A DNA stretch of 64,000 nucleotides from Plebeiibacterium sediminum (GCF_026013605.1 NZ_JAPDPJ010000016.1:1-64000); one strand, 5' to 3'. Positions 19,673 to 30,670 are shown, numbered from the stretch's first letter. Made by a program: numbers and translations. The notes: a model not told the origin generated them from the sequence alone.

Positions 19673-19911
19673 AAATCAGCATATTCTAATCACATACACT
19701 ATTGTACTCTTCAATACATTATTGTACATACATAATCATACACAACCACATAGTGAATTGATTTATTGCATATTACAAAATTTAACATTACCTATTGTAC
19801 ACTAGCTATTGTAAGATTTAAAACCCTATTAATTATATTTGCTTTATGATTTATTGTACCAATAGACATCAATATAATACACAATTTATAGCCATAAGTA
19901 AATTGTTCTTC

Positions 19912-19919
19912 TATTTTTG
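19912..19919 (+). promoter_or_regulatory. Candidate -7 element for the first HTCS gene
   Basis: Plus strand TATTTTTG matches TAnnTTTG and lies 72 bases before the HTCS ATG. No clear -33 element at the right distance was seen. Confidence 0.3.
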
Positions 19920-19991
19920 TATACAGTTTGCACCATTTTCTGTGCTTATTAAGCTTACAACTAAATATAAATCCCTGAGAAAAATTCCGTA

Positions 19992-22900
19992 ATGAGAAAC
20001 CGACTATTATTCATTACAATTTGTTATTTTTTATTGTCATTTAATGCTAAATGTGAGAATATCTACACCATAGAAAACCTTACTACTAAGAATGGTTTAT
20101 CGCAAAACACAATCACTTCGCTAGCACAGGATAGGCAAGGATTTTTATGGTTTGGTTCATTGAATGGCCTAAACCGGTTTGATGGAAATTCTTTCTTATG
20201 TCTTCAACCTGAATATGGTACAAATAATACTTTATCTGATAGTAGAATTAAGGATATTCAAATAGACGCTCATGGTTATTTATGGATTCGTACAAACATT
20301 AACAACATCAATTGTTATAATCCTGTTTCAGAAAGTTTTATGAATATTCATCCATGGAGTACACAACATGAAAATGTTTTGTTTACAAAGAATGGAGATA
20401 TTTGGTTCTATGGAAATAGAACAGGATGTTTACGAGTTGTTCATGCTGAAAATAATATAAGCACTTACTTTTATGGTTTTAGAGAATTAGATGATTATGC
20501 TGTAAATTTTATTATTGAAGATAATGAAGGAAAAATATGGATTGGGACAAATACTGGATTATATATCTTTGACAATGAACATCCTAAGCTGGTTACAAAT
20601 GGTTCTAATTTTCATTCATCCATTGAGGTCGATTCAACACTTTATGTTTTCACCAATAACGATAAAATATATACAATAGATAAAACCTCTCGAAAAGTAA
20701 TTTCTGAAGTACCACACATTTTTAACAAACACGATGGTCATATTAACAGTACAACATTACTACCAGACAATAACATACTTATAACAACAAACAACACTCC
20801 ATATATTTTTAATACAAAAACTAAATATTTTTCATCGGCAAAAAAAATGTTTAAAAATCAATCCATTTTAAATGCATTTATTCAATACGATAATAAAAAC
20901 AATATCTGGGTCTACAATAAATCTGGAATAATATGGCAATACGACTACCAGAAAAACATATTTAAAGCCAATAAATTGATTCCACCATCAATCGTTTCTA
21001 ATATTGATATGGAACGTTATTCTATTTTTCATGATTCAAGAAATATTATTTGGATAACAACGTATGGTAACGGTTTATTTGCCATTGATCAAACAGACGG
21101 TTCTATTAAACACTTTATCCATAATGAAAATCAACAGGAAGGACTAAAGACTAATTATTTATTATCAGTATATGAAGACAAAAGTGGAAATATATGGGTT
21201 GGATCGGAATATGCAGGATTATCGAAAATAACGATCTCAGAAAATAAGTACCCAACTTTTTATCCAGGAAGTGCTCCAATAAAGAAAGAAGATAAAATCA
21301 TTAGACTTATATATGAAGACAGCGATAAAAATCTATGGATTGGGACAAAAAGTGGAAGTTTATTTATATACGATAGAGAAAACAATTTAATTGCTCATCA
21401 TCACCTTAAAGGTGGTATGCCCTATACTATTTCTGAAGATAGAAATGGTAACAAATGGATCGGAACAAAAGGTAACGGATTGATTATTTTTAATAATAAT
21501 GAATATCACATTTTTAAGTCTTATAACAAGGAATTTCTTCAATTAGATCCTCATGCCATAAATATTTATGATGCTTATTTAGATAATAAGGAGCGCATGT
21601 GGCTGGGTACTTATGGATATGGATTAATCTTAGCCGAAATAAGAAACAATCAGCTGGTTTTACAGGACTTTCCTAATTTATTAAAATTTCAAAGCCGAAT
21701 AAGAACAATTGAACAAGATAAAGATAGCTTGATATGGATTGGTGGGAATAATGGAATTACTGTATTTGATCCGGATCTTTTAATCAAAAACAGAGCTAAA
21801 ATCAAAAACTATTATTTTGATAACCAAAATGATTCCTCACTAAACAATAATGAGGTTAAAGACATTTTTAAAGATTCTTCAGGGCAAATGTGGATTGGCA
21901 CTTCCGGGGGAGGAATTAATAAAGTTATTCAGGATGGTAAACTAAAAAATATCAGATTTAAACATTTAACAACAAATGATGGACTGATTAATAACATTAT
22001 ACAAGGCATTAAGGAAGACAATAGCCAAAATTTGTGGATAACGACAGAATCTGGTATTTCATTACTACAACCCCAGACTGGCTATTTTGAAAATTATCAT
22101 CTCGCCAATAACTGGGAAGGTGATTTATTTTGCGAATCAGCTATTATAAAAAACGCATCAGGAAAAATGCTTCTGGGTAGTTATAATGGATTATATACTA
22201 TTTCTCCTGATGAATTGAATTATCATATTAAAAAAGAAATCGTTACACTTACTGAGCTAAGAATAAATGGTATAAAATCAGTTCCCGGAGATGAAAATTC
22301 TCCACTAAGTCAATCTATTTCAAACACAGCGAATATAAAGTTGCCATATAATCAAAACTCCTTAAATATTAAATTCTCTGTTCTTAATTATAAGTCATCA
22401 AATTTATACACTTTTATGCTTGATGGATATGATTCTAACTGGAATTCATCAACTCAACATAACGAAGCTACATATCGCAATATTCCCCCGGGATCATATA
22501 CTTTTAGAGTAAAAATAAATAATTCGGGTAATAATATTCAACAAGAAGAAACTGTTTTATATATCACCATTGAAAAACCTTTCTGGAAAACAACACTGGC
22601 TGTTATTATATATATCATTATATTATTAATGATTGCCTTTATAATCATCAGAACCAATAAAAAGATTTCAAGTTTAAGTACTGCCGTAAAATTAGAACAA
22701 CAATTAACTGACTATAAACTACGATTTTTTACTAATATTTCACATGAATTCAGAACTCCATTAACCATTATAAAAGGAACAATTGAAAACCTTGTTTCTA
22801 ATCCAGATATCACTAAACCGATAAAAAAACAAATCAACTATTTAGAAAGAAGTTCTAACAGATTACTCAGACTAATTAATCAGCTATTAGATTATCAGAA

Positions 22901-24287
22901 ACTTCAACATGAAAATTTAGCTTTAGATTTAAAAGTGACTGAAATAGATACATTCTTTAGGGAGATTTATGAAAACTTTGAACAGGTTGCAACACGAAAA
23001 AATATTACATATCAGTATGCTTCAACTCATAGCTACTATCAATTAATACTAGACAGAAATAAAATAGAAAAAGTAGTGTATAATCTTTTGTCTAACGCAT
23101 TTAAATTTACACCGGAAAATGGTAACATTCAATTACATATTGAAATTAATGAAGGCACAAATGAATTAATTTTTAGTATTATCGATAATGGTGAAGGAGT
23201 TGCTCCTAAAGACCAAAATATGTTATTTACTCGTTTTGCACAAATCAAACCTTCAGAATCCGGAACTGGCATTGGCCTTAACTATGCATATGAATTGGTT
23301 AAAATACATAAAGGTCATATTAAATATAAAGATACTCCTCAAGGTGGAGCTACTTTTATTGTTTCTATTCCGATTCTTAAAGAAGACGCCCTTCCAACTG
23401 CAGATCCAACACAAATAGATGAATCCAAAGCAAATGATTATAGAACTTTAGAGCACTCTAACTCAATTGACAAAAAAAGATTAGTACCTACAATAGAAGT
23501 TGGAGATAAGTATAAAAACTATAAAGTCTTGATTATTGAAGATGATCTTGAAGTTTCGGACTATCTTGAGGACTACCTGCAACATTATTTTGATGTTGAA
23601 ACGGCCATCGATGGTCTTGAGGGACTAAAAAAATGCAGTTTAATTAATCCTCAATTAATTATTTGTGATGCAACGATGCCTAATTTAAATGGTTATGAGG
23701 TTATAAAACGTATTAAATCAGACTTTAAAACCTGTCATATACCAATCATCATGCTTACTGCTCATGCCACACCTCAACATCAGATTAAAGGTATAGAATC
23801 TGGGGCAGATTCATATATAACAAAACCCTTTGATTCTAAGTATTTATTAACCCGGATCATTAAATTATTAGAACAGAGAGAAATATTGCATCAGAAATTT
23901 GCGAATGAACCGGGTTTAGTCATTGAACCCAACCTTCCTGTTGATAAGGATAATGAGTTCATTAAAAAGATCAATCTTATTATTGATAAAAATCTTGACA
24001 ATGCAGAATTTTCTATAGATGATTTTTATGAGAAGATGTCAATGGGCAGAACCTTATTTTATAAAAAGGTTAAGTCTTTAACAGGTTTTACACCTAACGA
24101 ATATCTTCGTGTAATCAGAATGAAAAAAGCAGCTGAATTATTATTATCAACTGATTTAAATGTGTCTGAAGTGGCTTTTAAAGTTGGTAATAACAATCCG
24201 TTCTACTTTAGCAAATGCTTTAAAAATCAGTTTGGTGTAGCTCCTTCTGAATATGCTAAAAGCAGTAAAAACAAGCCCACTGAATAA
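19992..24287 (+). CDS. Hybrid two-component system regulator (HTCS) of the pectin locus
   Basis: Single-chain sensor kinase and transcription factor of 1431 residues. Signal peptide (about 1-21), then two seven-bladed periplasmic propellers of reg_prop repeats (about 25-745; repeated motif of the type DxxGxxWIGTxxG), a Y_Y_Y domain (about 760-850) and one membrane helix (about 860-885). Cytoplasmic part: HisKA with FFTNISHEFRTPL (phospho-acceptor His), ATPase with NLLSNAFKFTPENG, DNGEGV and GTGIGLNYA, receiver with acceptor Asp in LIICDATMPNLNG and Lys in ITKPFD, and a C-terminal AraC-type HTH (about 1325-1425). HTCS proteins bind an oligosaccharide in the periplasm and activate the adjacent locus; the divergent position points to the pectin operon. 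Its stop is only 29 bases from the convergent second HTCS. Confidence 0.95.
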   Translation: MRNRLLFITICYFLLSFNAKCENIYTIENLTTKNGLSQNTITSLAQDRQGFLWFGSLNGLNRFDGNSFLCLQPEYGTNNTLSDSRIKDIQIDAHGYLWIRTNINNINCYNPVSESFMNIHPWSTQHENVLFTKNGDIWFYGNRTGCLRVVHAENNISTYFYGFRELDDYAVNFIIEDNEGKIWIGTNTGLYIFDNEHPKLVTNGSNFHSSIEVDSTLYVFTNNDKIYTIDKTSRKVISEVPHIFNKHDGHINSTTLLPDNNILITTNNTPYIFNTKTKYFSSAKKMFKNQSILNAFIQYDNKNNIWVYNKSGIIWQYDYQKNIFKANKLIPPSIVSNIDMERYSIFHDSRNIIWITTYGNGLFAIDQTDGSIKHFIHNENQQEGLKTNYLLSVYEDKSGNIWVGSEYAGLSKITISENKYPTFYPGSAPIKKEDKIIRLIYEDSDKNLWIGTKSGSLFIYDRENNLIAHHHLKGGMPYTISEDRNGNKWIGTKGNGLIIFNNNEYHIFKSYNKEFLQLDPHAINIYDAYLDNKERMWLGTYGYGLILAEIRNNQLVLQDFPNLLKFQSRIRTIEQDKDSLIWIGGNNGITVFDPDLLIKNRAKIKNYYFDNQNDSSLNNNEVKDIFKDSSGQMWIGTSGGGINKVIQDGKLKNIRFKHLTTNDGLINNIIQGIKEDNSQNLWITTESGISLLQPQTGYFENYHLANNWEGDLFCESAIIKNASGKMLLGSYNGLYTISPDELNYHIKKEIVTLTELRINGIKSVPGDENSPLSQSISNTANIKLPYNQNSLNIKFSVLNYKSSNLYTFMLDGYDSNWNSSTQHNEATYRNIPPGSYTFRVKINNSGNNIQQEETVLYITIEKPFWKTTLAVIIYIIILLMIAFIIIRTNKKISSLSTAVKLEQQLTDYKLRFFTNISHEFRTPLTIIKGTIENLVSNPDITKPIKKQINYLERSSNRLLRLINQLLDYQKLQHENLALDLKVTEIDTFFREIYENFEQVATRKNITYQYASTHSYYQLILDRNKIEKVVYNLLSNAFKFTPENGNIQLHIEINEGTNELIFSIIDNGEGVAPKDQNMLFTRFAQIKPSESGTGIGLNYAYELVKIHKGHIKYKDTPQGGATFIVSIPILKEDALPTADPTQIDESKANDYRTLEHSNSIDKKRLVPTIEVGDKYKNYKVLIIEDDLEVSDYLEDYLQHYFDVETAIDGLEGLKKCSLINPQLIICDATMPNLNGYEVIKRIKSDFKTCHIPIIMLTAHATPQHQIKGIESGADSYITKPFDSKYLLTRIIKLLEQREILHQKFANEPGLVIEPNLPVDKDNEFIKKINLIIDKNLDNAEFSIDDFYEKMSMGRTLFYKKVKSLTGFTPNEYLRVIRMKKAAELLLSTDLNVSEVAFKVGNNNPFYFSKCFKNQFGVAPSEYAKSSKNKPTE

Positions 24288-24316
24288 CATCCAACTACAG
24301 TTACCAATAATTAAAA

Positions 24317-27300
24317 TCACTCCTTCTTATTCTTTTTTACATAGGCTGTTGGAAGCATGCCATATTCCTCTTTAAAATATTTACTAAAATAACGAGGACT
24401 ATTAAATCCTACTTCGTAGGCAACTTCGGCTACATTCATCTGACTTTTTTCTAATAACTGAGCACCTCGTTTCAGACGAATGATTCGCATAAATTCAACA
24501 GGTGACTTACCTGTAATTGCCAGTAATTTTTTATACAAATACACCCTGCTCATACCCAATTCGCGGCTCAAATCTTCAACTGAAAATTTAGATTCTGCGA
24601 TATTCTTTTCTACCAATGCAACCGCCTTTTTAATCAACTTTTCATCCATTGATGTAATTTGAATATCGCTAGGACTTATATCCACTGTTTTTTGGAATTT
24701 CTTTTGAAATTTACTTCTCTTTTCCAGTAGTTTATCGATACGTAAGAGTAGCAAATCCATATTAAAAGGCTTTGTTATATAATCATCTGCGCCAATTTCA
24801 AGTCCTTTTATTTTGTCTTCATCTGCAGTACGAGCAGTTAATAAGATTATTGGGATATGGGAGGTTCTGATATCTTCTCTAAGAGATTTGCATAATTCAA
24901 GGCCATCCATATTAGGCATCATAACATCACTAATAATCAATTCAGGATCAACCTTATGAACCATCTCTAACCCTATTTTACCATCCTGTGCTTCATATAT
25001 TGTAAATCTGTCTTCTAAAGCTTCATGCATAAAAGTTCTAAAATCCACATTGTCTTCTACGAGCAAAATAACAGGCTTTTCCTTACGTTTTTCCACAACT
25101 TCTACCTGCTGTTCAGCTACTTCTTCCTGAACTTCATCTTGCTCTACAGCACTACTTTCAATCACAGATTGATCTAATGGAAGACTAACAATAAAAGTGG
25201 CACCTTCGCCTTTTTTACTTTCAACCCTGATGGTACCATTATGCAATTGCACCATTTCTTTTGCCAGATTTAATCCAATGCCACTGCCTGATAAACCAAG
25301 TTTTTTGTTATTCTCTGATTGATAAAAACGGACAAATATATTATCCAACTCGCTTTCTTCAATTCCCACTCCTGAATCTTTAACACTAACTTCCACAATA
25401 CCTTCATCTTGCTTAATATCCAATTGCAAAACAACTTTTCCCTTTTCCGGAGTAAATTTTAAGGCATTCGACAGTAAGTTCATCATTACTTTCTGAAGCT
25501 TCTCCTTATCAAAATTAAACATGAAATGCTCTGTGTTTTTCTCAAAAGAATAAGTAATATTCTTTTTGGCAAATTCATCTTTAAAATGATTATTTAATTC
25601 TTGCAAAAAATGAACTACGTCACCATAGGATGGATTATAGCGAAGACCATGTAATTCTAACTTCCTGAAATCTAACAATTGATTTACCAATCCAAGCAAA
25701 TGTTTTGCATTTCGATCTATGGTTTCAAGCAGCCTTTTATCTGTATCAGAATTATCCTTTTTAAGAAGTCTGTCAAGTGGAGTAAGAATTAATGTTAATG
25801 GAGTTCTAAATTCATGACTTACATTTGTCAGGAAACGCAATTTCATTTCATCCATTTCATGATTCCTTTTGGCCTGAATACGTTCCTGCTCAATGGTAAA
25901 CTTTAAACGCTCTTTGCGAAGCATGGAATAGCGTAAGTAAGCCAAAATCAACAAAATAATGAGTATATATAATGAGTAAGCCCAGGGGGTTGCATAAAAA
26001 GGAGGCAAAACAATTACGTGTAATTCGGCATAATCATGATTCCATAATCCATCATTGTTAGCAGCTTTCACCTTTAATGTATATGAACCTGCATTTAAGT
26101 TGGTATAAGTCACTTCACGCAACTCTCCTGCTTCACGCCAATCATTATCAAACCCCTCCAGTTTAAACTTAAATTTCATCTTATTCGGAATAAAGAAATC
26201 CAAGGCTGAGAACCCTACTGTAAACACATTCATTGAATGTTTTAACTGAATGGTATCCGTTGACGTTAGTGATTTATTTAATAATACTTTATTATTGATT
26301 TTTAAATTAGGTTTTACTGTTTCATTAAATACCTGAAGTTTAGTAAATACAACTTTTGGCAACTCCCTGTTGTACTTAATATTTTTAGGTTGAAACATAT
26401 TAAAACCATTGGCTCCTCCAAAAATTAGTTCGTTGTTAGATGTTTTATAAGCCGACTGTGTATTAAATTCCTTCCCTTGTAAACCATCGTCTTTGGTATA
26501 ATCATAAATAGAAAATGAATACTCTTCTCCCGGTAAAGATTGACTTACAATAACCTGACTTAATCCGTTTGATTTACTCACCCAAATGGACTGATATTCA
26601 TCCTCCAGTAAACATTTCATGATATCTTCAGGAAGACCATCTTGCGCTGTAAAGTTTTTAATAAAATCAGTATTAGGATTTAAAACCGTCAGGCCTTCTC
26701 TTGAAGCAATCCATAAAAGACCTCTGGAATCTTCCAAAACAGAATTAATTGACTTGATTGTAATTGGTAAAGCCTGTTTTAAATTTTTAACCGGATGATG
26801 TTTGTATCTTTTTTCTTTGACATCATAAAAGGAAACTCCATTAGCTGTTGCCATAAAAAAGTTTCCATTTTTTAGCTTATAGATTTGTAAAACAAACGGA
26901 GACTGAGCTTCAACTGTACCATTATTTTCAAGTGGTTTAAAAATCTCTTTTCTGGTATTGAACTCAACTACTCCTCCACCTAAAGTTCCTATTACCAATT
27001 GATTTGGTTCGCCCTGAACTATAGACCAAATATTATTATTTGGCAAACTGAATTTATTGGCTTCATTATGCACATAATGTTTAAAATTATCCCCATCAAA
27101 ACGATCTAAACCTCCGGTAAAAGTACCAATCCATAAAATGTCTTCGTCATCCAAAAACAAACTTACAATAACATTATTGCACAAGGAATTACGATTATTT
27201 GTTTGATGCGTATAAACCTTATACTTATTCTTTTTTCTATCGAAATAGATTAAGCCTCCACCATTTGTTCCAATCCACAAATTTCCTTTTTTATCTTCCA

Positions 27301-28408
27301 CAAAACAATTAACATCATTGTATGGCAAGCTGGAGGGATCAGAAACTAAATGCTGATAATGAGGAAACTTATAAATGCTTTCGTGATAATAACAGATTCC
27401 TTTTTTATAAGTTCCAACCCACACAATTCCTTTATCATCAAGATAAAGATCTGTAATTGAATTCTGTGACAAACTTTTCTCATTATCGGGTTGCTCTTCT
27501 AAAAGTTTAATTTCACCAGAATACTTGTTTAAAATATTGATTCCACCATGATCAGTTCCAATCCATATTTTTCCTTTTTCATCCTGAATAATTTTGGTGA
27601 CAATATTACTGCACAACTTAATATTGGATGTTTGAGTATCGTAATGCTCCCAGGTATTTGTACGATTACGATAATGCTGAACACCATTATAATTGGCATA
27701 AAACCAAATATCGTTTTCGTTATCAACAAAAATACGAGTGCTCAGACTATCCACCCCAAGTTTACCTTTTAGATAATCATCTGTATTTAATAACTGGTAT
27801 GTATCTTTATTAAAACTCTGAATTTCACCGTTACTAAATAAATAATAGAAAGCAGAACCTGCCTGAACAAAATCTACAATACTATGCTTGCTTTGCTTGT
27901 CCATAGGCCAAGGAAATTCCAATGCTTTCTTTTCGTAATTATAAAGTTCAGCATATTGATGCGAATACCTTTTTATCCATAGATTTTTTTGTTCATCAAC
28001 ATAAACCAATTCTATTTCCGGACTAATTCCCGGTATTCCTAAAACCTGATCTATATTGGTTATAAAGTGTTCCTGATCAAACAAATAAACCACATAACTA
28101 TCTCGGGTTTCAATCCATAAATTCCCATTGATATCCTCCTGAATATTTTCAATATAGTTATCTACAATTGAGGATGTATCGCCAATAGAATGCTTATAAT
28201 TAACAAATTCGGTTCCATCAAACCGGCTTAATCCAGCTGTTGTTCCAATCCACACAAAACCACGAGAATCTTTTAAAAAACAGGTTACCTGATTATTAAC
28301 CAAACCATCAAGGTTATCTAATTTTAAAAACGAATATTGAGTATTGGCTTGTAGCTGAAATGAACTTATGGAAAATAAAATAATTATAAGGAATCTTAAC
28401 TTCGACAT
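24317..28408 (-). CDS. Hybrid two-component system regulator (HTCS) of the xyloglucan locus
   Basis: Second HTCS, 1363 residues, with the same architecture: signal peptide (about 1-21), reg_prop propellers (about 25-720), Y_Y_Y domain (about 735-800), membrane helix (PWAYSLYILIILLILAYLRY), HisKA with FLTNVSHEFRTPLTLI, ATPase with LLSNALKFTPEKG and GSGIGLNLAKEM, a Glu/Val-rich linker of about 30 residues (EQDEVQEEVAEQQVEVVEK), receiver with LIISDVMMPNMDG and ITKPFN, and AraC-type HTH. It is the last gene on the minus strand after GH3, with a strong terminator between, so it probably has its own weak promoter or depends on read-through. The acidic linker between ATPase and receiver distinguishes it from the first HTCS. 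Position assigns it to the xyloglucan-type genes. Confidence 0.94.
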   Translation of the reverse strand: MSKLRFLIIILFSISSFQLQANTQYSFLKLDNLDGLVNNQVTCFLKDSRGFVWIGTTAGLSRFDGTEFVNYKHSIGDTSSIVDNYIENIQEDINGNLWIETRDSYVVYLFDQEHFITNIDQVLGIPGISPEIELVYVDEQKNLWIKRYSHQYAELYNYEKKALEFPWPMDKQSKHSIVDFVQAGSAFYYLFSNGEIQSFNKDTYQLLNTDDYLKGKLGVDSLSTRIFVDNENDIWFYANYNGVQHYRNRTNTWEHYDTQTSNIKLCSNIVTKIIQDEKGKIWIGTDHGGINILNKYSGEIKLLEEQPDNEKSLSQNSITDLYLDDKGIVWVGTYKKGICYYHESIYKFPHYQHLVSDPSSLPYNDVNCFVEDKKGNLWIGTNGGGLIYFDRKKNKYKVYTHQTNNRNSLCNNVIVSLFLDDEDILWIGTFTGGLDRFDGDNFKHYVHNEANKFSLPNNNIWSIVQGEPNQLVIGTLGGGVVEFNTRKEIFKPLENNGTVEAQSPFVLQIYKLKNGNFFMATANGVSFYDVKEKRYKHHPVKNLKQALPITIKSINSVLEDSRGLLWIASREGLTVLNPNTDFIKNFTAQDGLPEDIMKCLLEDEYQSIWVSKSNGLSQVIVSQSLPGEEYSFSIYDYTKDDGLQGKEFNTQSAYKTSNNELIFGGANGFNMFQPKNIKYNRELPKVVFTKLQVFNETVKPNLKINNKVLLNKSLTSTDTIQLKHSMNVFTVGFSALDFFIPNKMKFKFKLEGFDNDWREAGELREVTYTNLNAGSYTLKVKAANNDGLWNHDYAELHVIVLPPFYATPWAYSLYILIILLILAYLRYSMLRKERLKFTIEQERIQAKRNHEMDEMKLRFLTNVSHEFRTPLTLILTPLDRLLKKDNSDTDKRLLETIDRNAKHLLGLVNQLLDFRKLELHGLRYNPSYGDVVHFLQELNNHFKDEFAKKNITYSFEKNTEHFMFNFDKEKLQKVMMNLLSNALKFTPEKGKVVLQLDIKQDEGIVEVSVKDSGVGIEESELDNIFVRFYQSENNKKLGLSGSGIGLNLAKEMVQLHNGTIRVESKKGEGATFIVSLPLDQSVIESSAVEQDEVQEEVAEQQVEVVEKRKEKPVILLVEDNVDFRTFMHEALEDRFTIYEAQDGKIGLEMVHKVDPELIISDVMMPNMDGLELCKSLREDIRTSHIPIILLTARTADEDKIKGLEIGADDYITKPFNMDLLLLRIDKLLEKRSKFQKKFQKTVDISPSDIQITSMDEKLIKKAVALVEKNIAESKFSVEDLSRELGMSRVYLYKKLLAITGKSPVEFMRIIRLKRGAQLLEKSQMNVAEVAYEVGFNSPRYFSKYFKEEYGMLPTAYVKKNKKE

Positions 28409-28442
28409 GGGATCATTGATTTATGCTGAAAAATAACAAAAA

Positions 28443-28464
28443 AGGGATAGTTTTTACTATCCCT
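28443..28464 (-). terminator. Rho-independent terminator after the GH3 gene
   Basis: Perfect 9-bp arms AGGGATAGT and ACTATCCCT with a 4-base loop, followed on the minus strand by TTTTTTGTTATTTTT. It lies 8 bases past the GH3 stop and 35 bases before the HTCS start. Confidence 0.85.
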
Positions 28465-28471
28465 CTGTACA

Positions 28472-30658
28472 TTATTGAATTTTAAGTTTCATTTTTTGAA
28501 TGATGTGGTCTGAGGAATTACCTATATAAACCAGATAACTGCCTTTTTCCAAACTCCACTCGGATTGTGATTCATCATAAAACTGAAGTTTTTCAATTGG
28601 AATATCGATCATTACAATCTTACTTTCTCCTGCTTTTAAATGTACTTTCGCAAAACCTTTAAGTTCTTTAACGGCTCTGTCTACTTTTGATTTTGGCTTA
28701 CCAACATAAACCTGAACAACCTCAGCACCATCCAATTTTCCAGTATTTTTAACTGTACATTGCACTTTTATTACATCTTTATCAGTATATAAAGTATTAT
28801 CTAACTTAACGTCAACAATTTCAAAATTTGTATAAGATAATCCATATCCAAAAGCAAACAACGGCTTGATCTTTTGGGTGTCATGCCAACGATAACCTAC
28901 AAAGATATCTTCCGTGTAATACTGATTTACACTATCACCTGGATACGACAATTCGCCGAAATGGTGCGCTGCATTATCTGTAAGTTTAACAGGGTACGAG
29001 TATGGTAATTTTCCTGATGGATTTACTTTACCGGATAAAATATCTGCCAAGGCATTACCAGCTTCACTACCATTATACCATGATTGAATTAATCCATTTA
29101 TATTATTAATCCATGGCATTTCAACAGCGTTTCCACTAATTAATACCATCCCTACATTTTTATTAACAGCAATAATCTTATTGATTAATTCATCTTGACC
29201 GAAAGGTAATTTAAAATGTTTTCTATCTCCGCCTTCACAATCCTGAAAGTGATTTTTGTTGAGACCTCCAATGTATAAAACAATATCGGCCTTTGAAGCT
29301 GCATCTACAGCGGCACTAACCAGAGAATCTGCATCCAGACCGGATGGGATTTCTCTTCCATAAGCAGAGGGGCCAGAAGCATAACCCATAGAATGAATAA
29401 TAGTAGCATTTTTAAATTGCTTTTTAATTCCTTCCAAAGGTGAGATTTCATATTTGGCTTTTAATTCTGAAGATCCGCCACCAACAGTCATTGAACGTGT
29501 AGCATTTTCTCCAATAACAGCAATGGTCATTTTTGTATCAGCATCTATTGGAAAGAAATTGTTCTCATTTTTTAATAAAACAATTCCTTCAGCTGCCACT
29601 TTTCTGGCCACATCTGAATGCTCCTGATTATTCATTTTACCAAATGAACGATTGGTATTCATATTTGTGCGCATCATTAAACGTAAAATACGACGCACTT
29701 TATCATCTAAGACTGATTCTTCAATTTCACCACTCTCAATCATTTTTTTAAATGGATTGGCTAAAAAATACTCATCATAAGCAAATTTAGCTGAAGCTGT
29801 TAATCCGTTAGTCCAGGTTCCCATTTCAATATCAAGTCCGTTTAATGCAGCTTCCTTTGTATCATGTGTTCCTCCCCAATCGGTAATCACAGCACCATCA
29901 AACGCCCAGTCCTCTTTAAGTATTTTATTCAATAAGATTTCGTTATGACAACAATGTTGTCCTCGAAATTGGTTATAAGCACCCATGATTGACCAAACTC
30001 CACCTTCCTGAACAGCAGCTTTAAACGCAGGTAAATATATTTCATGTAAAGCTCTGTCGCTTACATTAACATTAATATGACCACGCCATTCTTCCTGATT
30101 ATTTAGTGCATAATGCTTTACACATGCAGCTACTCCGTTTTCCTGAACTCCTTTTATATAAGGTACGACCATAATAGAAGCTAAAAATGGATCTTCGCCC
30201 ATATATTCAAAATTTCTTCCGTTTAAAGGTGTACGATAAATATTAACTCCCGGACCTAATAACACATCCTTTTTTCTATAACGAGCCTCTTCACCAATAG
30301 CAACTCCGTACTCATATGACAATTCTGGATTAAATGTTGCAGCCAAACAAGTTAATGCAGGAAATGCGGTAATTGAATCATTAGTCCAATTGGCATATCC
30401 CCAATCATCCCAATTGATTTCACCTCTGACACCATGAGGGCCGTCTGACATCCATAACTCAGGAATTCCCAATCGTGGTACACCCGGTGAACTAAACTTT
30501 GACTGAGCATGACACATTGCAATCTTCTCATCTAAAGTCATTTGTTTTAACAACTCGTCAATTTTTTGCTCCATCATCTTATCACTATTATTTTGAGCAT
30601 TGGCAACAAAACCTGCTAAAATAAATATGCCTAATATCCATTTTCTCATTCTATACAT
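28472..30658 (-). CDS. GH3 beta-glucosidase, periplasmic
   Basis: Family GH3 exo-glycosidase of 728 residues with a signal peptide (about MRKWILGIFILAGFVANAQ). The N-terminal barrel (about 35-350) contains VKHYALNNQEEWRG (His/Lys substrate-binding block) and the nucleophile motif AVITDWGGTHD. The alpha/beta sandwich domain (about 370-570) follows, then a fibronectin-III-like C-terminal domain (about 650-720, EVVQVYVGKPKSKVDRAVKELKGF split over that region). In xyloglucan loci the GH3 enzyme cleaves glucose from de-xylosylated gluco-oligosaccharides; the neighbouring GH31 and GH5 support that. Start alternatives at 30658 and 30649 cannot be separated. Twelve bases separate it from the GH95-like gene. 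Confidence 0.92.
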   Translation of the reverse strand: MYRMRKWILGIFILAGFVANAQNNSDKMMEQKIDELLKQMTLDEKIAMCHAQSKFSSPGVPRLGIPELWMSDGPHGVRGEINWDDWGYANWTNDSITAFPALTCLAATFNPELSYEYGVAIGEEARYRKKDVLLGPGVNIYRTPLNGRNFEYMGEDPFLASIMVVPYIKGVQENGVAACVKHYALNNQEEWRGHINVNVSDRALHEIYLPAFKAAVQEGGVWSIMGAYNQFRGQHCCHNEILLNKILKEDWAFDGAVITDWGGTHDTKEAALNGLDIEMGTWTNGLTASAKFAYDEYFLANPFKKMIESGEIEESVLDDKVRRILRLMMRTNMNTNRSFGKMNNQEHSDVARKVAAEGIVLLKNENNFFPIDADTKMTIAVIGENATRSMTVGGGSSELKAKYEISPLEGIKKQFKNATIIHSMGYASGPSAYGREIPSGLDADSLVSAAVDAASKADIVLYIGGLNKNHFQDCEGGDRKHFKLPFGQDELINKIIAVNKNVGMVLISGNAVEMPWINNINGLIQSWYNGSEAGNALADILSGKVNPSGKLPYSYPVKLTDNAAHHFGELSYPGDSVNQYYTEDIFVGYRWHDTQKIKPLFAFGYGLSYTNFEIVDVKLDNTLYTDKDVIKVQCTVKNTGKLDGAEVVQVYVGKPKSKVDRAVKELKGFAKVHLKAGESKIVMIDIPIEKLQFYDESQSEWSLEKGSYLVYIGNSSDHIIQKMKLKIQ

Positions 30659-30670
30659 TTTAATTCTTTT

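Larger units (their letters stand above)
19603..19991. promoter_or_regulatory. Divergent control region between SusC and HTCS genes
   Basis: A 389-base gap that must hold promoters for the pectin operon (minus) and the HTCS gene (plus). The octamer TATTGTAC appears four times on the plus strand, at 19700, 19720, 19793 and 19852; a near copy (TATTGTAA) is at 19807. The first pair is spaced by exactly 20 bases, about two helical turns, and the near copy is 14 bases from the third. This fits direct-repeat binding by the AraC-type domain of the neighbouring HTCS; assignment is inference. Confidence 0.55.

Noticed and set aside
19992-28408. The two HTCS genes as a recent tandem duplication
   Set aside because: They share architecture but differ throughout in sequence, linker and length, and are in opposite directions, so they are ordinary paralogues.
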